Of a DNA stretch of 64,000 nucleotides, positions 38,641 to 46,256 are shown piece after piece. The notes beneath the pieces are model-generated. The model was not told the DNA's origin, did no database searches, and saw nothing but the letters and a program-made list of their open reading frames with translations. The stretch is taken from contig NZ_CP064654.1 in assembly GCF_015529805.1 (NCBI RefSeq), positions 1 through 64,000 of the forward strand. Reading direction: 5' to 3'. The translations under genes and the position numbers were made by a program. Position 1 is the stretch's first letter, and each line of letters opens with the position of its first letter. This stretch comes from Qipengyuania soli (GTDB lineage Bacteria; Pseudomonadota; Alphaproteobacteria; Sphingomonadales; Sphingomonadaceae).

Positions 38641-39822
38641 CTACGCTTTTGGCTTATATTTTTTGAGAGCGTCAAATTCGGTCGGGTCAGAAGCAATGCC
38701 AATCAACAGATCGACCCACTTTTGCGAGTAGGTGTAGTCTTGATGGGCTGCATGATAATGGCAATAATCCTTCTTGCAGTCTGCGGGGTTCTTTGCCTTT
38801 CCACGTGGCCGCGCACCGAATTTCTTCCATGCCAGTTGATGGTGGTGAGCATTAAAAGTTGGGGCGCCCCGTTGGCGAACCTTCGCAACGACATCTTTAG
38901 GTTTGAAGGGCCACAGCTCATCACCGACAACCTTCTGCGTCAGTACGTTCTTCTTGGAGTTTCCGTCTGGGTTGTTCTCAGAAAATACAATATGCGACTC
39001 CCCCTTTGTCGCTTTCTCGAAATGATAGCTGACCTTGAATTTGTAGTTCGTGCCCTCACTGCCATTAAGTCCGGCTGCATCAGATATTGCTTGGTCAATC
39101 GCTTCAATTTGAGGCGTAAGATCGTAGGCTTGTAGTTCTTTAAGCTGATCGATGTCCATTTTTGAAAATTGAAGTGAGATTGAAAGACTGTCTCGAAGAC
39201 CGGTATTGTCGCCGAATAGTTTTCTGATAGCCTGATCGAAGTTGAGGCAATTTGCCTGAAAAAGAGGCCAATAAGTTCTCCCAATTGATGCCAAAAGCTT
39301 GTGTTCAACGTTGTCCCGCAACGTTTTAACTGCGATCAAATTCTTCTTTACCTCGCTTTCAAGCGGACAATCGTCTCTGTTAAGCATCTGGCCGAGAAGC
39401 AAAGAATTGCCATTGGCGTCGATGATCTCGACACCCCTTCGATCATAATACTCGTGTAACAAATAAGTCCAAGCTACCTGACTTAAAACAGGGAAAATTT
39501 GAACTTTGAATAACATAGCTGGGCTGTTGAATATTTCGACAGCGGCAATCATCGCCTCTCTGGCACGGTAGAGCCTTTCATCGTCTATGGGAGAAAGTCC
39601 GCTCTTAAGATCGACTAGTGATTTCTCATATCTATATCGTTTGACGTCGACCTCTGAGGTTGCTTCGATTTCCCAGTCTTTCCAGCCAGCAAGGCGCCCC
39701 GGATTTATTGTAGGCATTCTGCCGGTGTTGATGAGCTGCTGAACGTCCTGGTATGTATTACCGTCCTCAAGCAATCTCTTCGCTATGCGTTTCTCGTGGT
39801 CGGTAAGTGATGCGGTTTTCAT
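38641..39822 (-). CDS. DUF3644-like protein, putative defence-associated
   Basis: 393 residues from ATG 39822 (GAGGGCGAA ahead). The N-terminus LTDHEKRIAKRLLEDGNTYQDVQQLINTGRMPTINPGRLAG is a short helical DNA-binding-like element. After it REAMIAAVEIFNSPAMLFKVQIFPVLSQVAWTYLLHEYYDR matches the DUF3644 core. A central helical region follows. The C-terminal part has FNAHHHQLAWKKFG and ADCKKDYCHYHAAHQDYTYSQKW with His/Cys groups. DUF3644 proteins occur in defence islands; no mechanism is established. Overlaps the Cys-cluster gene by 4 bases. Visibly AT-richer than its surroundings. The name is from pattern memory. Confidence 0.7.
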   Translation of the reverse strand: MKTASLTDHEKRIAKRLLEDGNTYQDVQQLINTGRMPTINPGRLAGWKDWEIEATSEVDVKRYRYEKSLVDLKSGLSPIDDERLYRAREAMIAAVEIFNSPAMLFKVQIFPVLSQVAWTYLLHEYYDRRGVEIIDANGNSLLLGQMLNRDDCPLESEVKKNLIAVKTLRDNVEHKLLASIGRTYWPLFQANCLNFDQAIRKLFGDNTGLRDSLSISLQFSKMDIDQLKELQAYDLTPQIEAIDQAISDAAGLNGSEGTNYKFKVSYHFEKATKGESHIVFSENNPDGNSKKNVLTQKVVGDELWPFKPKDVVAKVRQRGAPTFNAHHHQLAWKKFGARPRGKAKNPADCKKDYCHYHAAHQDYTYSQKWVDLLIGIASDPTEFDALKKYKPKA

Positions 39823-40250
39823 TTCGCCCTCAGAAGCCTCGCTGCCCATTCTTCCCGGTTCCAGCGCACTGCAAATGCTTCCGATACCTCAAACCATGAG
39901 CCATCGTTTTCAACGCCGTGATTGGCGCCCATGCACGAACACTGACATTCGTGGCCTTGAGCCTTCATGCAAGCGGGGGCACAAACTTCGCTTTCTCGGT
40001 AGGGTTGAATAATCCATACTTGGCCAAATCGCTTGAGGCTTCGCTCAACGAAGTCGTTGAACCAAGCTTTCGGGATCTCCCAGTATTTACCATCTGATAG
40101 CCAGACTGGCCGATCACGCCTATCGTTTCGAAGCCAATCACGATTGATTGCACTAAATGGCATCCGAAGTCGATGCTTCTCACCCTTCTTCGTTCGCCGG
40201 ATGACTACCGGGATCGCTCGTTGATTCCAGACATATTTAATATCGGCCAT
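39819..40250 (-). CDS. Cys-cluster protein coupled to the DUF3644-like gene
   Basis: 143 residues; family not recognised. The first half is basic with aromatic residues (RRTKKGEKHRLRMPFS, PVWLSDGKYWEIPKAW). Residues at about 90-115 hold C-x3-C-x7-C-x-C-x-C-x4-H, a zinc-binding-like cluster in the context PACMKAQGHECQCSC. The C-terminus is acidic/aromatic (WNREEWAARLL). Start ATG 40250; stop overlaps the next ATG (ATGA), so the two proteins are made together, probably in fixed ratio. Could be a sensor, nuclease partner or immunity factor of a two-part system. Confidence 0.7.
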   Translation of the reverse strand: MADIKYVWNQRAIPVVIRRTKKGEKHRLRMPFSAINRDWLRNDRRDRPVWLSDGKYWEIPKAWFNDFVERSLKRFGQVWIIQPYRESEVCAPACMKAQGHECQCSCMGANHGVENDGSWFEVSEAFAVRWNREEWAARLLRAK

Positions 40251-40361
40251 TTTGTGATTCTATCATCAATTAGAGAGTCGATTGAGAACTTAATACAGTT
40301 ATCAGTTGATTTCTTCCCAGTCTGCGTGGCTTGAGGGGCGGTCGACGTCGTGGATCAAATG

Positions 40362-40973
40362 CTATTCCCCGGGAACCAGCTTCTCCACCAGCGCCCTGAG
40401 TTCACTCGGCGTTGTATGCCCTGCGACGACCTCGTGATACCCGATCCCCGCTTTCCTTAGTGCTTCCTTCTTCACCGCGTCGCGGGCGGCGGCGTTGCCC
40501 TGGTGGTGGCCGTTGCCCTGGTATTCGAGAGCGTGGCGCACGCAGCATTTCTCGTCCATCAGCGCGAAATCGACGCGCTTCGAGTTGACTGCGAAATAGG
40601 CGCTGCGGTTGGGGGAGGAGAGGAACTCACCTAGCGAGACCTGCGCCATCACCTGCCATTTCGGATTGCGGGCGATCACCGCCTCGTCGAGCGCCTTGAA
40701 CACCGCTGCCTCGGGCCGGTTGAGCAAGGCGCGCGACTTGAAGTCCGCGCCCATGACCGTGCGCAACTGGTCCGCCGCCGAGGCCAGCGCGGGGTCTTCG
40801 CCCGCCTGCGGCATGACTTTCTGTTCGGGTCGATAACCACCTCGGCGCTTCCGATAATATCGCTTCTTGCCGCCGCCCGATATCTCCTTCGCAACGAACA
40901 CGACCGCCACAACGACGAACAAGAAAACAAGAAGCGGATTGCTCAATACTTTGGAGAATAGCTCTTCGACCAT
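40362..40973 (-). CDS. DUF2726 nuclease-like membrane-anchored protein
   Basis: 203 residues. An N-terminal membrane helix VFLFVVVAVVFVAKEI and a basic stretch KKRYYRKRRGGYRPEQK are followed by a DUF2726 domain: LLNRPEAAVFKALDEAV, KWQVMAQVSLGEFL, then KRVDFALMDEKCCVRHALEYQGNGH (Asp...Glu-x-Gln pattern) and RDAVKKEALRKAGIGY. This is the PD-(D/E)xK-like nuclease/winged core of the family, tied to the membrane. Lies next to the AT-rich unit but has host-like GC. Confidence 0.82.
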   Translation of the reverse strand: MVEELFSKVLSNPLLVFLFVVVAVVFVAKEISGGGKKRYYRKRRGGYRPEQKVMPQAGEDPALASAADQLRTVMGADFKSRALLNRPEAAVFKALDEAVIARNPKWQVMAQVSLGEFLSSPNRSAYFAVNSKRVDFALMDEKCCVRHALEYQGNGHHQGNAAARDAVKKEALRKAGIGYHEVVAGHTTPSELRALVEKLVPGE

Positions 40974-41070
40974 GATTCGGCCTCCCGATTCAGAAACCTA
41001 GTCGCAATTGCCGTTGGAAGAACAGGTTATTTCTTTCCTACACCCCTCCATCCGTGCCTAAGCTCGCCGG

Positions 41071-41394
41071 ATGGACCATCCCGCACCCCCTCCTGCTCGC
41101 CCGAAGCCCGACAACACCCGCTGGACGGGGGAGAAGGCCTCAATCTTTCTCAAGCTTCTCGGGCGCTCGGGCAAGGTGGCGGCTTCGGCGCGGGCCGTGG
41201 GGATGAGCCGGCAGGCGGCCTATCGCCTGCGCGCGCGGGCGCCGCGGTTTGCCGAGTACTGGGACATGGCGATGGAGGTGGCGGCGAAGCGCAAGGCCTC
41301 CTCGCGGCGGGGACGCAAGCCGGTCCATCCGCTGCTCGACAAGCGGCCCCTGCCGAGCCCTGCCAAGGGTGACAGGCGGGCGCGCAGCAGGTGA
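41071..41394 (+). CDS. HTH-domain protein with repeat-encoded tail
   Basis: 107 residues. A helix-turn-helix of the TrfA/terminase-small-like sort: WTGEKASIFLKLLGRSGKVAASARAVGMSRQAAYRLRARAP at about 18-58, where VAASARAVGMSRQAAYRLR is the HTH. Then a basic tail (RKASSRRGRKP, KGDRRARSR). No family name can be given with certainty. The last nine codons and the TGA stop are part of a repeating GTGAC array that continues for 180 bases beyond the gene, so the 3' end may have been longer in an ancestor. Confidence 0.7.
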   Translation: MDHPAPPPARPKPDNTRWTGEKASIFLKLLGRSGKVAASARAVGMSRQAAYRLRARAPRFAEYWDMAMEVAAKRKASSRRGRKPVHPLLDKRPLPSPAKGDRRARSR

Positions 41395-41578
41395 CGGCGG
41401 TGCGGCCTCGCGGTGACGCTTTCAGCGCGCGCAGGGTGACGGGCGGGCCTCGTCGGGTGACGGCTCGCGCGGGGAGGGTGACAATCCGCTGCGCAGGGTC
41501 ACGCTTTTGCGCTCCAGAGTCACGGAAGGCGCGGAATTTCTTCTGGACCGTGTTCCACCTGTTCCACCTGCGGGTGAC
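41369..41578 (+). repeat. Array of GTGAC/GTCAC boxes, ~21-bp period
   Basis: Boxes begin at 41369, 41391, 41413, 41436, 41457, 41478 (GTGAC), 41498 and 41519 (GTCAC), then 41574 (GTGAC). Successive distances are 22, 22, 23, 21, 21, 20, 21 and 55 bases, with GGGTGAC or CGGTGAC as the common extended core. The run lies in the 3' end of the HTH gene and the 287-base gap to the sulfotransferase gene. A 9-base tandem TGTTCCACC x2 lies near its end (41551). Confidence 0.8.
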
Positions 41579-41681
41579 ACATTCGCCTACCCGCAATTGC
41601 CCCTGTCGCTTGCGGCGAGCCTCGTTATGATGCGAAAAACGGGCCGCGCCATGCATTCACTCGGGGGAGGGGAAAGCCGCC

Positions 41682-42641
41682 ATGCAGCAAGCTCGACTGG
41701 TCCGTCCGGCCACGCGCCACGTTCGTTCGCTCATCTTCGACAGCGCAGGATGGGACGACTTTCCCGTACGCAGCGACGACATCGTCATCTCCACCTATGC
41801 CAAGTGCGGGACGACCTGGACGCAGCGCATCGTCGGCTCGCTGGTCTTCGGCAGCGCCGCGCCCTTTCCGGTGCAGGACAGCTCGCCCTGGCCCGATTTC
41901 CGCATGCCGCCGCCGGGCGCAATGATCGCGCTGGGGGAATCGCAGACGCACCGGCGCTTCCTCAAGTCGCACCTGCCGTTCGATGCGCTGCCGGTCTACG
42001 AGGGAGTGAAGTTCATCCACGTCGCGCGCGACGGGCGCGATGCAGCGATGAGCCTCTACAACCACAAGCTTCATTACACCCCTTTCACGGTCGAGCGGAT
42101 GGAGGAATTGAATCGCGAGGATCCCAAGTTCGGCGGCGAGCACGTCCCCTTCGTGCCCGAGGGCGGGCCGGGCCAGCACTTCCATGACTGGCTGCATGGC
42201 TGGGAAAACGCGATGGGCGACGAGGGTGCGAACTACTGGGTGATGGAGAACAGCTTCTGGGCCGCGCGGCGCGATCCGAACGTCCTGCTGGTCCATTTCA
42301 ACGACCTCAAGGCCGATCGCGAGGGCGAGATGCGAAGGATCGCCGGATTCCTCGGGATCGACATCCCCGAAACCCTGTGGCCCGAACTGGTCGAAGCGGC
42401 GGGGTTCGATGCGATGAAGAAGAAGTCCGGCGACCTGCTGCCCAATGCGGTGAACATCTGGAAGGGCGGTGGCGATACTTTCATCAACAAGGGCACCAAC
42501 GGCCGCTGGCGCGATGTCTACGACCCTCAGGACCTCGCCGATTACGACCGCATGGTCGCCGCCGAGTTCAGCCCTTCGCTCGCCGCATGGTGCGAGGGCG
42601 GCAGGCTGGTCGCCGGCGATCCGCGCGAGTTGCCCGATTGA
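41682..42641 (+). CDS. Sulfotransferase domain protein
   Basis: 319 residues. PAPS-binding signatures of cytosolic-type sulfotransferases: 5'-phosphosulfate loop STYAKCGTTWTQRIV (about 33-47), 3'-phosphate region HVARDGRDAAMSLY (Arg/Ser) and the C-terminal INKGTNGRWRDV, corresponding to RKGxxGDW. KSHLPFDALP is the catalytic-base area with His. It transfers sulfate to a hydroxyl of an alcohol, phenol or sterol-like acceptor. Alone in its neighbourhood; the acceptor cannot be inferred. Confidence 0.92.
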   Translation: MQQARLVRPATRHVRSLIFDSAGWDDFPVRSDDIVISTYAKCGTTWTQRIVGSLVFGSAAPFPVQDSSPWPDFRMPPPGAMIALGESQTHRRFLKSHLPFDALPVYEGVKFIHVARDGRDAAMSLYNHKLHYTPFTVERMEELNREDPKFGGEHVPFVPEGGPGQHFHDWLHGWENAMGDEGANYWVMENSFWAARRDPNVLLVHFNDLKADREGEMRRIAGFLGIDIPETLWPELVEAAGFDAMKKKSGDLLPNAVNIWKGGGDTFINKGTNGRWRDVYDPQDLADYDRMVAAEFSPSLAAWCEGGRLVAGDPRELPD

Positions 42642-42679
42642 GCCACGTGCGCACAGCGAATAGCTGCTAGGTCTGGCGG

Positions 42680-43261
42680 ATGGCCGAATACCTCATCTTC
42701 TTCGCACTCGTATTCGGCGTGAACCTGCTGCCCGCCTTCGGGCCGCCAACATGGTCGATCATCGCGCTGTACGCCTTCAACAGCGATCTCGAACTTGCTC
42801 CGCTGGTCGGACTGGCGGCGGTGGCGGCGGCGAGCGGGCGGTTCCTCCTCGGCCATGCCACGCGGGCGCTGGGCACGCGATTCCTGTCGGTGAAGACCAA
42901 GGCCAATCTCACCGCGGCCCGGCAAATGCTGGAGGCGCGTCGTCGCAACACGCTGTTGGCCCTCGGACTGTTCGCGATCTCGCCCGTACCCTCGGCACAA
43001 TTGTTCGAGGCGGCCGGATTGGCGCGCCTGCGCCTGCTGCCCTTCACAGTCGCCTTCTTCACAGGGCGGGTCATGTCCTACGCATTCTACGGTCTGACCG
43101 CCCAGAGCATCCGATCGACAAGCATGGGAGAGGTCCTGCGCGAGGAGATCAGCAGCCCGCTGGGTATCGCGCTTCAGGTGGCGATGCTGGCGGGGCTCGT
43201 CCTCCTCGCACGCATCGACTGGGGTGCGAAACTGACGCCAAGAGACAGCAACACGCCCTAG
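42680..43261 (+). CDS. VTT/DedA-like small membrane protein
   Basis: 193 residues with about five membrane helices. FGVNLLPAFGPPTWSII, ALGLFAISPVPSAQLFEAAGLARL and PFTVAFFTGRVMSYAFYG are the re-entrant loop and GR-S-Y elements of the VTT (SNARE-associated/DedA) superfamily, which includes lipid-scramblase-like proteins. Some members are called small multidrug export proteins. The TAG stop overlaps the convergent stop in a shared CTAG. Confidence 0.7.
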   Translation: MAEYLIFFALVFGVNLLPAFGPPTWSIIALYAFNSDLELAPLVGLAAVAAASGRFLLGHATRALGTRFLSVKTKANLTAARQMLEARRRNTLLALGLFAISPVPSAQLFEAAGLARLRLLPFTVAFFTGRVMSYAFYGLTAQSIRSTSMGEVLREEISSPLGIALQVAMLAGLVLLARIDWGAKLTPRDSNTP

Positions 43262-43995
43262 CGCTTGATCCAGTCCTTCGCTTCCTCGAGCTTCTCCATC
43301 GGGAAGACTTCGAAAGTGTAGGGCACGATCGGCCGGAATATCCTGGCGGTGCGAACCAGCCACGGAACGTCTGTTACCATTGCGATGCGTGTGAAATCCC
43401 TGACATGGCGCAGGTCGAATTTCGTGTCCTCCCACGCCGCATCGCCCGAAAATGTCGTGTAGTCATCTCCCATCACGAACAGCAGCTTGAGCTTGTCGTG
43501 ATCCTTCAGCCTGTTCTCGACCAGCGGGATAAGGACATCGTGATAGTCCTGTGCAGTGATGATCCCAACCGCCCGCACGGCGATTACATCGCGCGGCAGG
43601 CCTTCGATGACCTCGAAGCGGCCCGGGTCATCCTCACTCGCGCGCAGCCAGGCCTTGGCGTCCTCTATCTTGCGCGAAGGGAAGCGCCGGATTGTCGCCT
43701 TCGTGAATAGATTGGCGATTTCGGGAGCAAGCGACAGCAGGGGCGAGTCGCCCACCACCGCTACCTTCTCCACGATCTTCTGGTGTTCCTTCACGAAGTG
43801 GAAGTGCCGGGTGAGAGCTCCCACGCTGTCCCAATGGGGAAGGCCTTCGACGCTGATCAGCAGGTTGGGGACTCGATCCGTCTCGTTGATCCGGGAGTCG
43901 ATAGCGGCTGCGAGATCCGCGAAATCCTGCTCGCTTAGCGCGCCCTTCGGCCGCAGGATCACGAATTCTTCGTGGGACAGGTCGATGTCGATCAT
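43258..43995 (-). CDS. Tandem SpoIIAA-like protein
   Basis: 245 residues from ATG 43995 (AAGGAG ahead; the frame is open 60 codons more). Two SpoIIAA-like halves: residues 1-120 (FVILRPKGALSEQDFADLAAAIDSRI, NLLISVEGLPHWDSVGALTRHFHFVKEHQ, VAVVGDSPLLSLAPEIANLF) and 120-245 (VIAVRAVGIITAQDYHDVLIPLVENRL, LLFVMGDDYTTFSGDAAWEDTKFDLRHVRDF, RIAMVTDVPWLV). Each ends with FP-x-E/KIE-DAKAWL. Members of this family bind lipophilic or acidic ligands and lack the phosphorylatable Ser. Function unknown. Confidence 0.85.
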   Translation of the reverse strand: MIDIDLSHEEFVILRPKGALSEQDFADLAAAIDSRINETDRVPNLLISVEGLPHWDSVGALTRHFHFVKEHQKIVEKVAVVGDSPLLSLAPEIANLFTKATIRRFPSRKIEDAKAWLRASEDDPGRFEVIEGLPRDVIAVRAVGIITAQDYHDVLIPLVENRLKDHDKLKLLFVMGDDYTTFSGDAAWEDTKFDLRHVRDFTRIAMVTDVPWLVRTARIFRPIVPYTFEVFPMEKLEEAKDWIKR

Positions 43996-44173
43996 GGCGG
44001 GACTCCTTCTCTTGCGGATTGCAATTTCTCCACTGACGGGGTCAGTGTCGTTGTCCTCGATCAAATTTTTCTGCGCGGGACGGATGCGCGACGGCCGGAC
44101 GCAATAGACTCCCACTCCAAGGCAAGTTAGCCTTCCTCCGGGCCGCCGAGACTCCATCAGGGGGAGAGCGTCC

Positions 44174-44800
44174 ATGTCCCATCATCATTACATCATCTCG
44201 CGCCGAACGTTTGCCGTTGGGGTTATTGGTGCGGCCGCGGCCGGGCCGCGTGCGCTGGCGCAGGCGGTCACGGCAACGTCGGAAATGGGGCCGTTCTATC
44301 CTGCCGGGTATCGCGGTGAGACCGATGCGGACCTGACGCGGGTTGCCGGTGCCGCCAAACGCGCGGAGGGCCAGGTAATCGAGGTCGTCGGGCGCGTGCT
44401 CGACAAGATGGGAAATCCCATCCGCGGGGCCCAGCTCGACATCTGGCAGGCCAATACCCACGGACGCTACGACCATCCGCAGGACCCCGCGATCATGCCG
44501 CTCGACCCCGGCTTCCAGGGCTTTGCCCGGATCACCACCGGGGGCGACGGCAGCTGGAAGCTGGCCACGATCAAGCCGGGCAGCTATGACAGCCCGATCG
44601 GCAACCGCCCACCGCACATTCATATGGACGCCATCGGACCCAATACGCGGGCCATGCTGCAAATGTATTTCCCAGAGGATGCCGCGGCGAACGCGCGGGA
44701 CTCGCTCTACAAGACGCTTGGCGCGGATGCGCCGACATCTGTCGCCAGCGCGCTGGGCGATCATCGATACAGCTGGGACATTGTGCTGCTGGAAGGATAG
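44174..44800 (+). CDS. Exported intradiol ring-cleavage dioxygenase-like protein
   Basis: 208 residues with a Tat signal (ISRRTFAVGVIGAAAAG), strong SD GGGGGAGAG. The dioxygenase fold resembles protocatechuate 3,4-dioxygenase beta: GPFYPAGYRG, VVGRVLDKMGNPIRGAQLDIWQANTHGRYDHP and RPPHIHMDA. The four Fe(III) ligands Tyr-Tyr-His-His can be placed (GPFYP, RYDHP, PHIH). Exported versions occur in soil bacteria but their substrate is undefined. No protocatechuate operon is near. Confidence 0.85.
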   Translation: MSHHHYIISRRTFAVGVIGAAAAGPRALAQAVTATSEMGPFYPAGYRGETDADLTRVAGAAKRAEGQVIEVVGRVLDKMGNPIRGAQLDIWQANTHGRYDHPQDPAIMPLDPGFQGFARITTGGDGSWKLATIKPGSYDSPIGNRPPHIHMDAIGPNTRAMLQMYFPEDAAANARDSLYKTLGADAPTSVASALGDHRYSWDIVLLEG

Positions 44801-44941
44801 AGTTTGCGTCTTCGACAGGCCGCATGCGCATCACGACCCGGCGCAACGGGCGCACTGCAGCAGCGGGTTCGGCTGGCGCGCACGGGGCTGAAACCCCATA
44901 TCGGGCGTTGATACAAGGAACGGCAAGAAGGAACACCAGCC

Positions 44942-45286
44942 ATGCAGGTCCAGTTCAATTCCGACAGCAGCGTCATGGGCACCGACAACGTCGCCAGCCG
45001 CATCGAGGCGCGAGTTCGCGACAAGCTCGGACGGTTCGAAGAGCGGCTGACCCGGCTGGAGGTGCACCTTCACAACGACCATCGCCACACGCACGGTCAT
45101 GACGACAAGGCCTGCACTTTGGAGGCGCGCCCCCGCGGTGGGCGGGCTATCGGGGTAACCGAGCACGGCTCGACCGTTGACGATGCCGCGCGTCGCGCTG
45201 CGATTACACTGGCCCAGCGGCTCGACCGTCACTTCGGGAAGAGCGACCGCCACGGCCACGACCCGCGGCCCGACAAAGTAATGTAA
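44942..45286 (+). CDS. HPF/RaiA-family ribosome-associated protein
   Basis: 114 residues: MQVQFNSDSSVMGTDNVASRIEARVRDKLGRFEERLTRLEVHLHNDH and LEARPRGGRAIGVTEHGSTVDDAARRAAITLAQRLDRHFGK follow the two beta-alpha-beta halves of the HPF/YfiA fold. The His-rich insertion HNDHRHTHGHDDK between strands is unusual. Such proteins inactivate or dimerise ribosomes in stationary phase. There is no C-terminal dimerisation domain, so this is a short form. Upstream AAGGAACACC is a good ribosome site. Confidence 0.82.
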   Translation: MQVQFNSDSSVMGTDNVASRIEARVRDKLGRFEERLTRLEVHLHNDHRHTHGHDDKACTLEARPRGGRAIGVTEHGSTVDDAARRAAITLAQRLDRHFGKSDRHGHDPRPDKVM

Positions 45287-45311
45287 CCACAAAGTTTTTT
45301 GGGAGGGGGCG

Positions 45312-45779
45312 ATGATGGAAAGCAGTACTGCGTTGAAACTGGGCGCTGCCGCGGTGGCCTTGTCACTGACCGTACCCGCAGTTGCTCAGGAGAGCGAACC
45401 TGTCTTCACACCTTCGACGCTACCCTATCCGTTCTCAGATGCGGTGCAGGTGGGGAATATCCTGTTCTTGTCCGGCGACATCGGCATGGCCGAAGACGGG
45501 CAGACCATCGCCAAAGGCGGTATGGAGGTCGAGGCGCGTCGGGTGATGATCAGGCTCGGCGAGCGCCTTGCGACCCATGGCCTGAACTATCGTGACGTGA
45601 TCAAGTGCACTGTCATGCTGGCCGACATGGCGGATTGGCCGACCTTCAACGGCATCTATGCCGAATACTTCACCAAGCCCTTTCCGGCCCGATCGGCCAT
45701 GGGCGTTAACGGGCTGGCACTCGGCGCGCGGGTCGAACTCGAATGCTGGGCACACAAACCTGCGGGGAGCGCGGACTAG
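45312..45779 (+). CDS. RidA-family protein with signal peptide
   Basis: 155 residues. Leader MESSTALKLGAAAVALSLTVPAVAQE is a clear Sec signal. The body has the RidA/YjgF fold with FLSGDIGM, the segment CTVMLADMADWPTFNGIYAEYF and PARSAMGVNGLALGARVELECWA, in which the conserved Arg (PARS) and Glu (VELE) are kept. Cytosolic RidA removes reactive enamines; an exported member would act on periplasmic substrates. SD GGGAGGGG is six bases before the ATG. Confidence 0.87.
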   Translation: MMESSTALKLGAAAVALSLTVPAVAQESEPVFTPSTLPYPFSDAVQVGNILFLSGDIGMAEDGQTIAKGGMEVEARRVMIRLGERLATHGLNYRDVIKCTVMLADMADWPTFNGIYAEYFTKPFPARSAMGVNGLALGARVELECWAHKPAGSAD

Positions 45780-45858
45780 ACTGTGCTTGCGAGGCGGGAT
45801 CGCTATGGCATGATGCCTGGCGAAATACGGAATGCGCCATGACAGAGGACGCCGCAGC

Positions 45859-46239
45859 ATGATCAAGCTGACCTATTGTCTCCATCGCCTGCCTTCGCTC
45901 ACCCGCGAGGAATTCCAGCGCTATTGGCGCGAAACCCACGCTCCGCTCGTCGCGGCAGCAAGTGAGGCCCTGGGCATCAAACGATATGTCCAATGCCACA
46001 CAGTAGAGAGCGCGATCGGCGACGGGACGGCGGACGGTCGCAATATGCCGCATGGCGAGGGCGAGGACTACGACGGCGTCGCCGAGCTCTGGTTCGACAG
46101 CGAAGATGCCGTGGCCGCGATGACTGCGACCCAGGAAGGGCTCCGCCACGCGCACATCCTGCTCGAGGACGAGCGCAATTTCATCGACTTCACGCGAAGC
46201 CGGGCATTCATCGGCAGCGAGAACGTGGTGATCGGATAG
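45859..46239 (+). CDS. EthD-domain protein
   Basis: 126 residues from ATG 45859. EthD/dimeric alpha-beta-barrel layout: IKLTYCLHRLPSLTREEFQRYWRETHAPLV, ALGIKRYVQCHTV and YDGVAELWFDSEDAVAAM with a carboxyl-terminal ILLEDERNFIDFTRSRAF. EthD was found in ether-degradation operons, and related small barrels carry catalytic or structural roles. Starts a tight rightward pair with the next gene. Confidence 0.85.
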   Translation: MIKLTYCLHRLPSLTREEFQRYWRETHAPLVAAASEALGIKRYVQCHTVESAIGDGTADGRNMPHGEGEDYDGVAELWFDSEDAVAAMTATQEGLRHAHILLEDERNFIDFTRSRAFIGSENVVIG

Positions 46240-46256
46240 GTTTGGGGAGGAAGTAG

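Larger units (their letters stand above)
38641..40250 (-). other. AT-richer two-gene accessory unit
   Basis: The stretch from 38.64 to about 40.3 kb has clearly lower GC than its neighbours (many AT-rich codons, T-runs, poor codon bias), against GC-rich thiC on one side and the DUF2726 gene on the other. Its two genes overlap by 4 bases and have no housekeeping match. No integrase, direct repeat or tRNA border is visible, so the mode of arrival is unknown. Confidence 0.65.

Noticed and set aside
41369-41578. CRISPR-like array
   Set aside because: Units are 20-23 bases with no constant repeat of 24 or more bases and no distinct spacers or cas genes.
41391-41630. Plus-strand ORF with RVT repeats
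   Set aside because: It reads the GTGAC array in one frame only and has no ribosome site; treated as part of the repeat, not as a gene, though a decayed coding origin is discussed.
38641-41640. Prophage or integrative element
   Set aside because: No integrase, transposase, phage structural gene, flanking direct repeats or tRNA border was seen.
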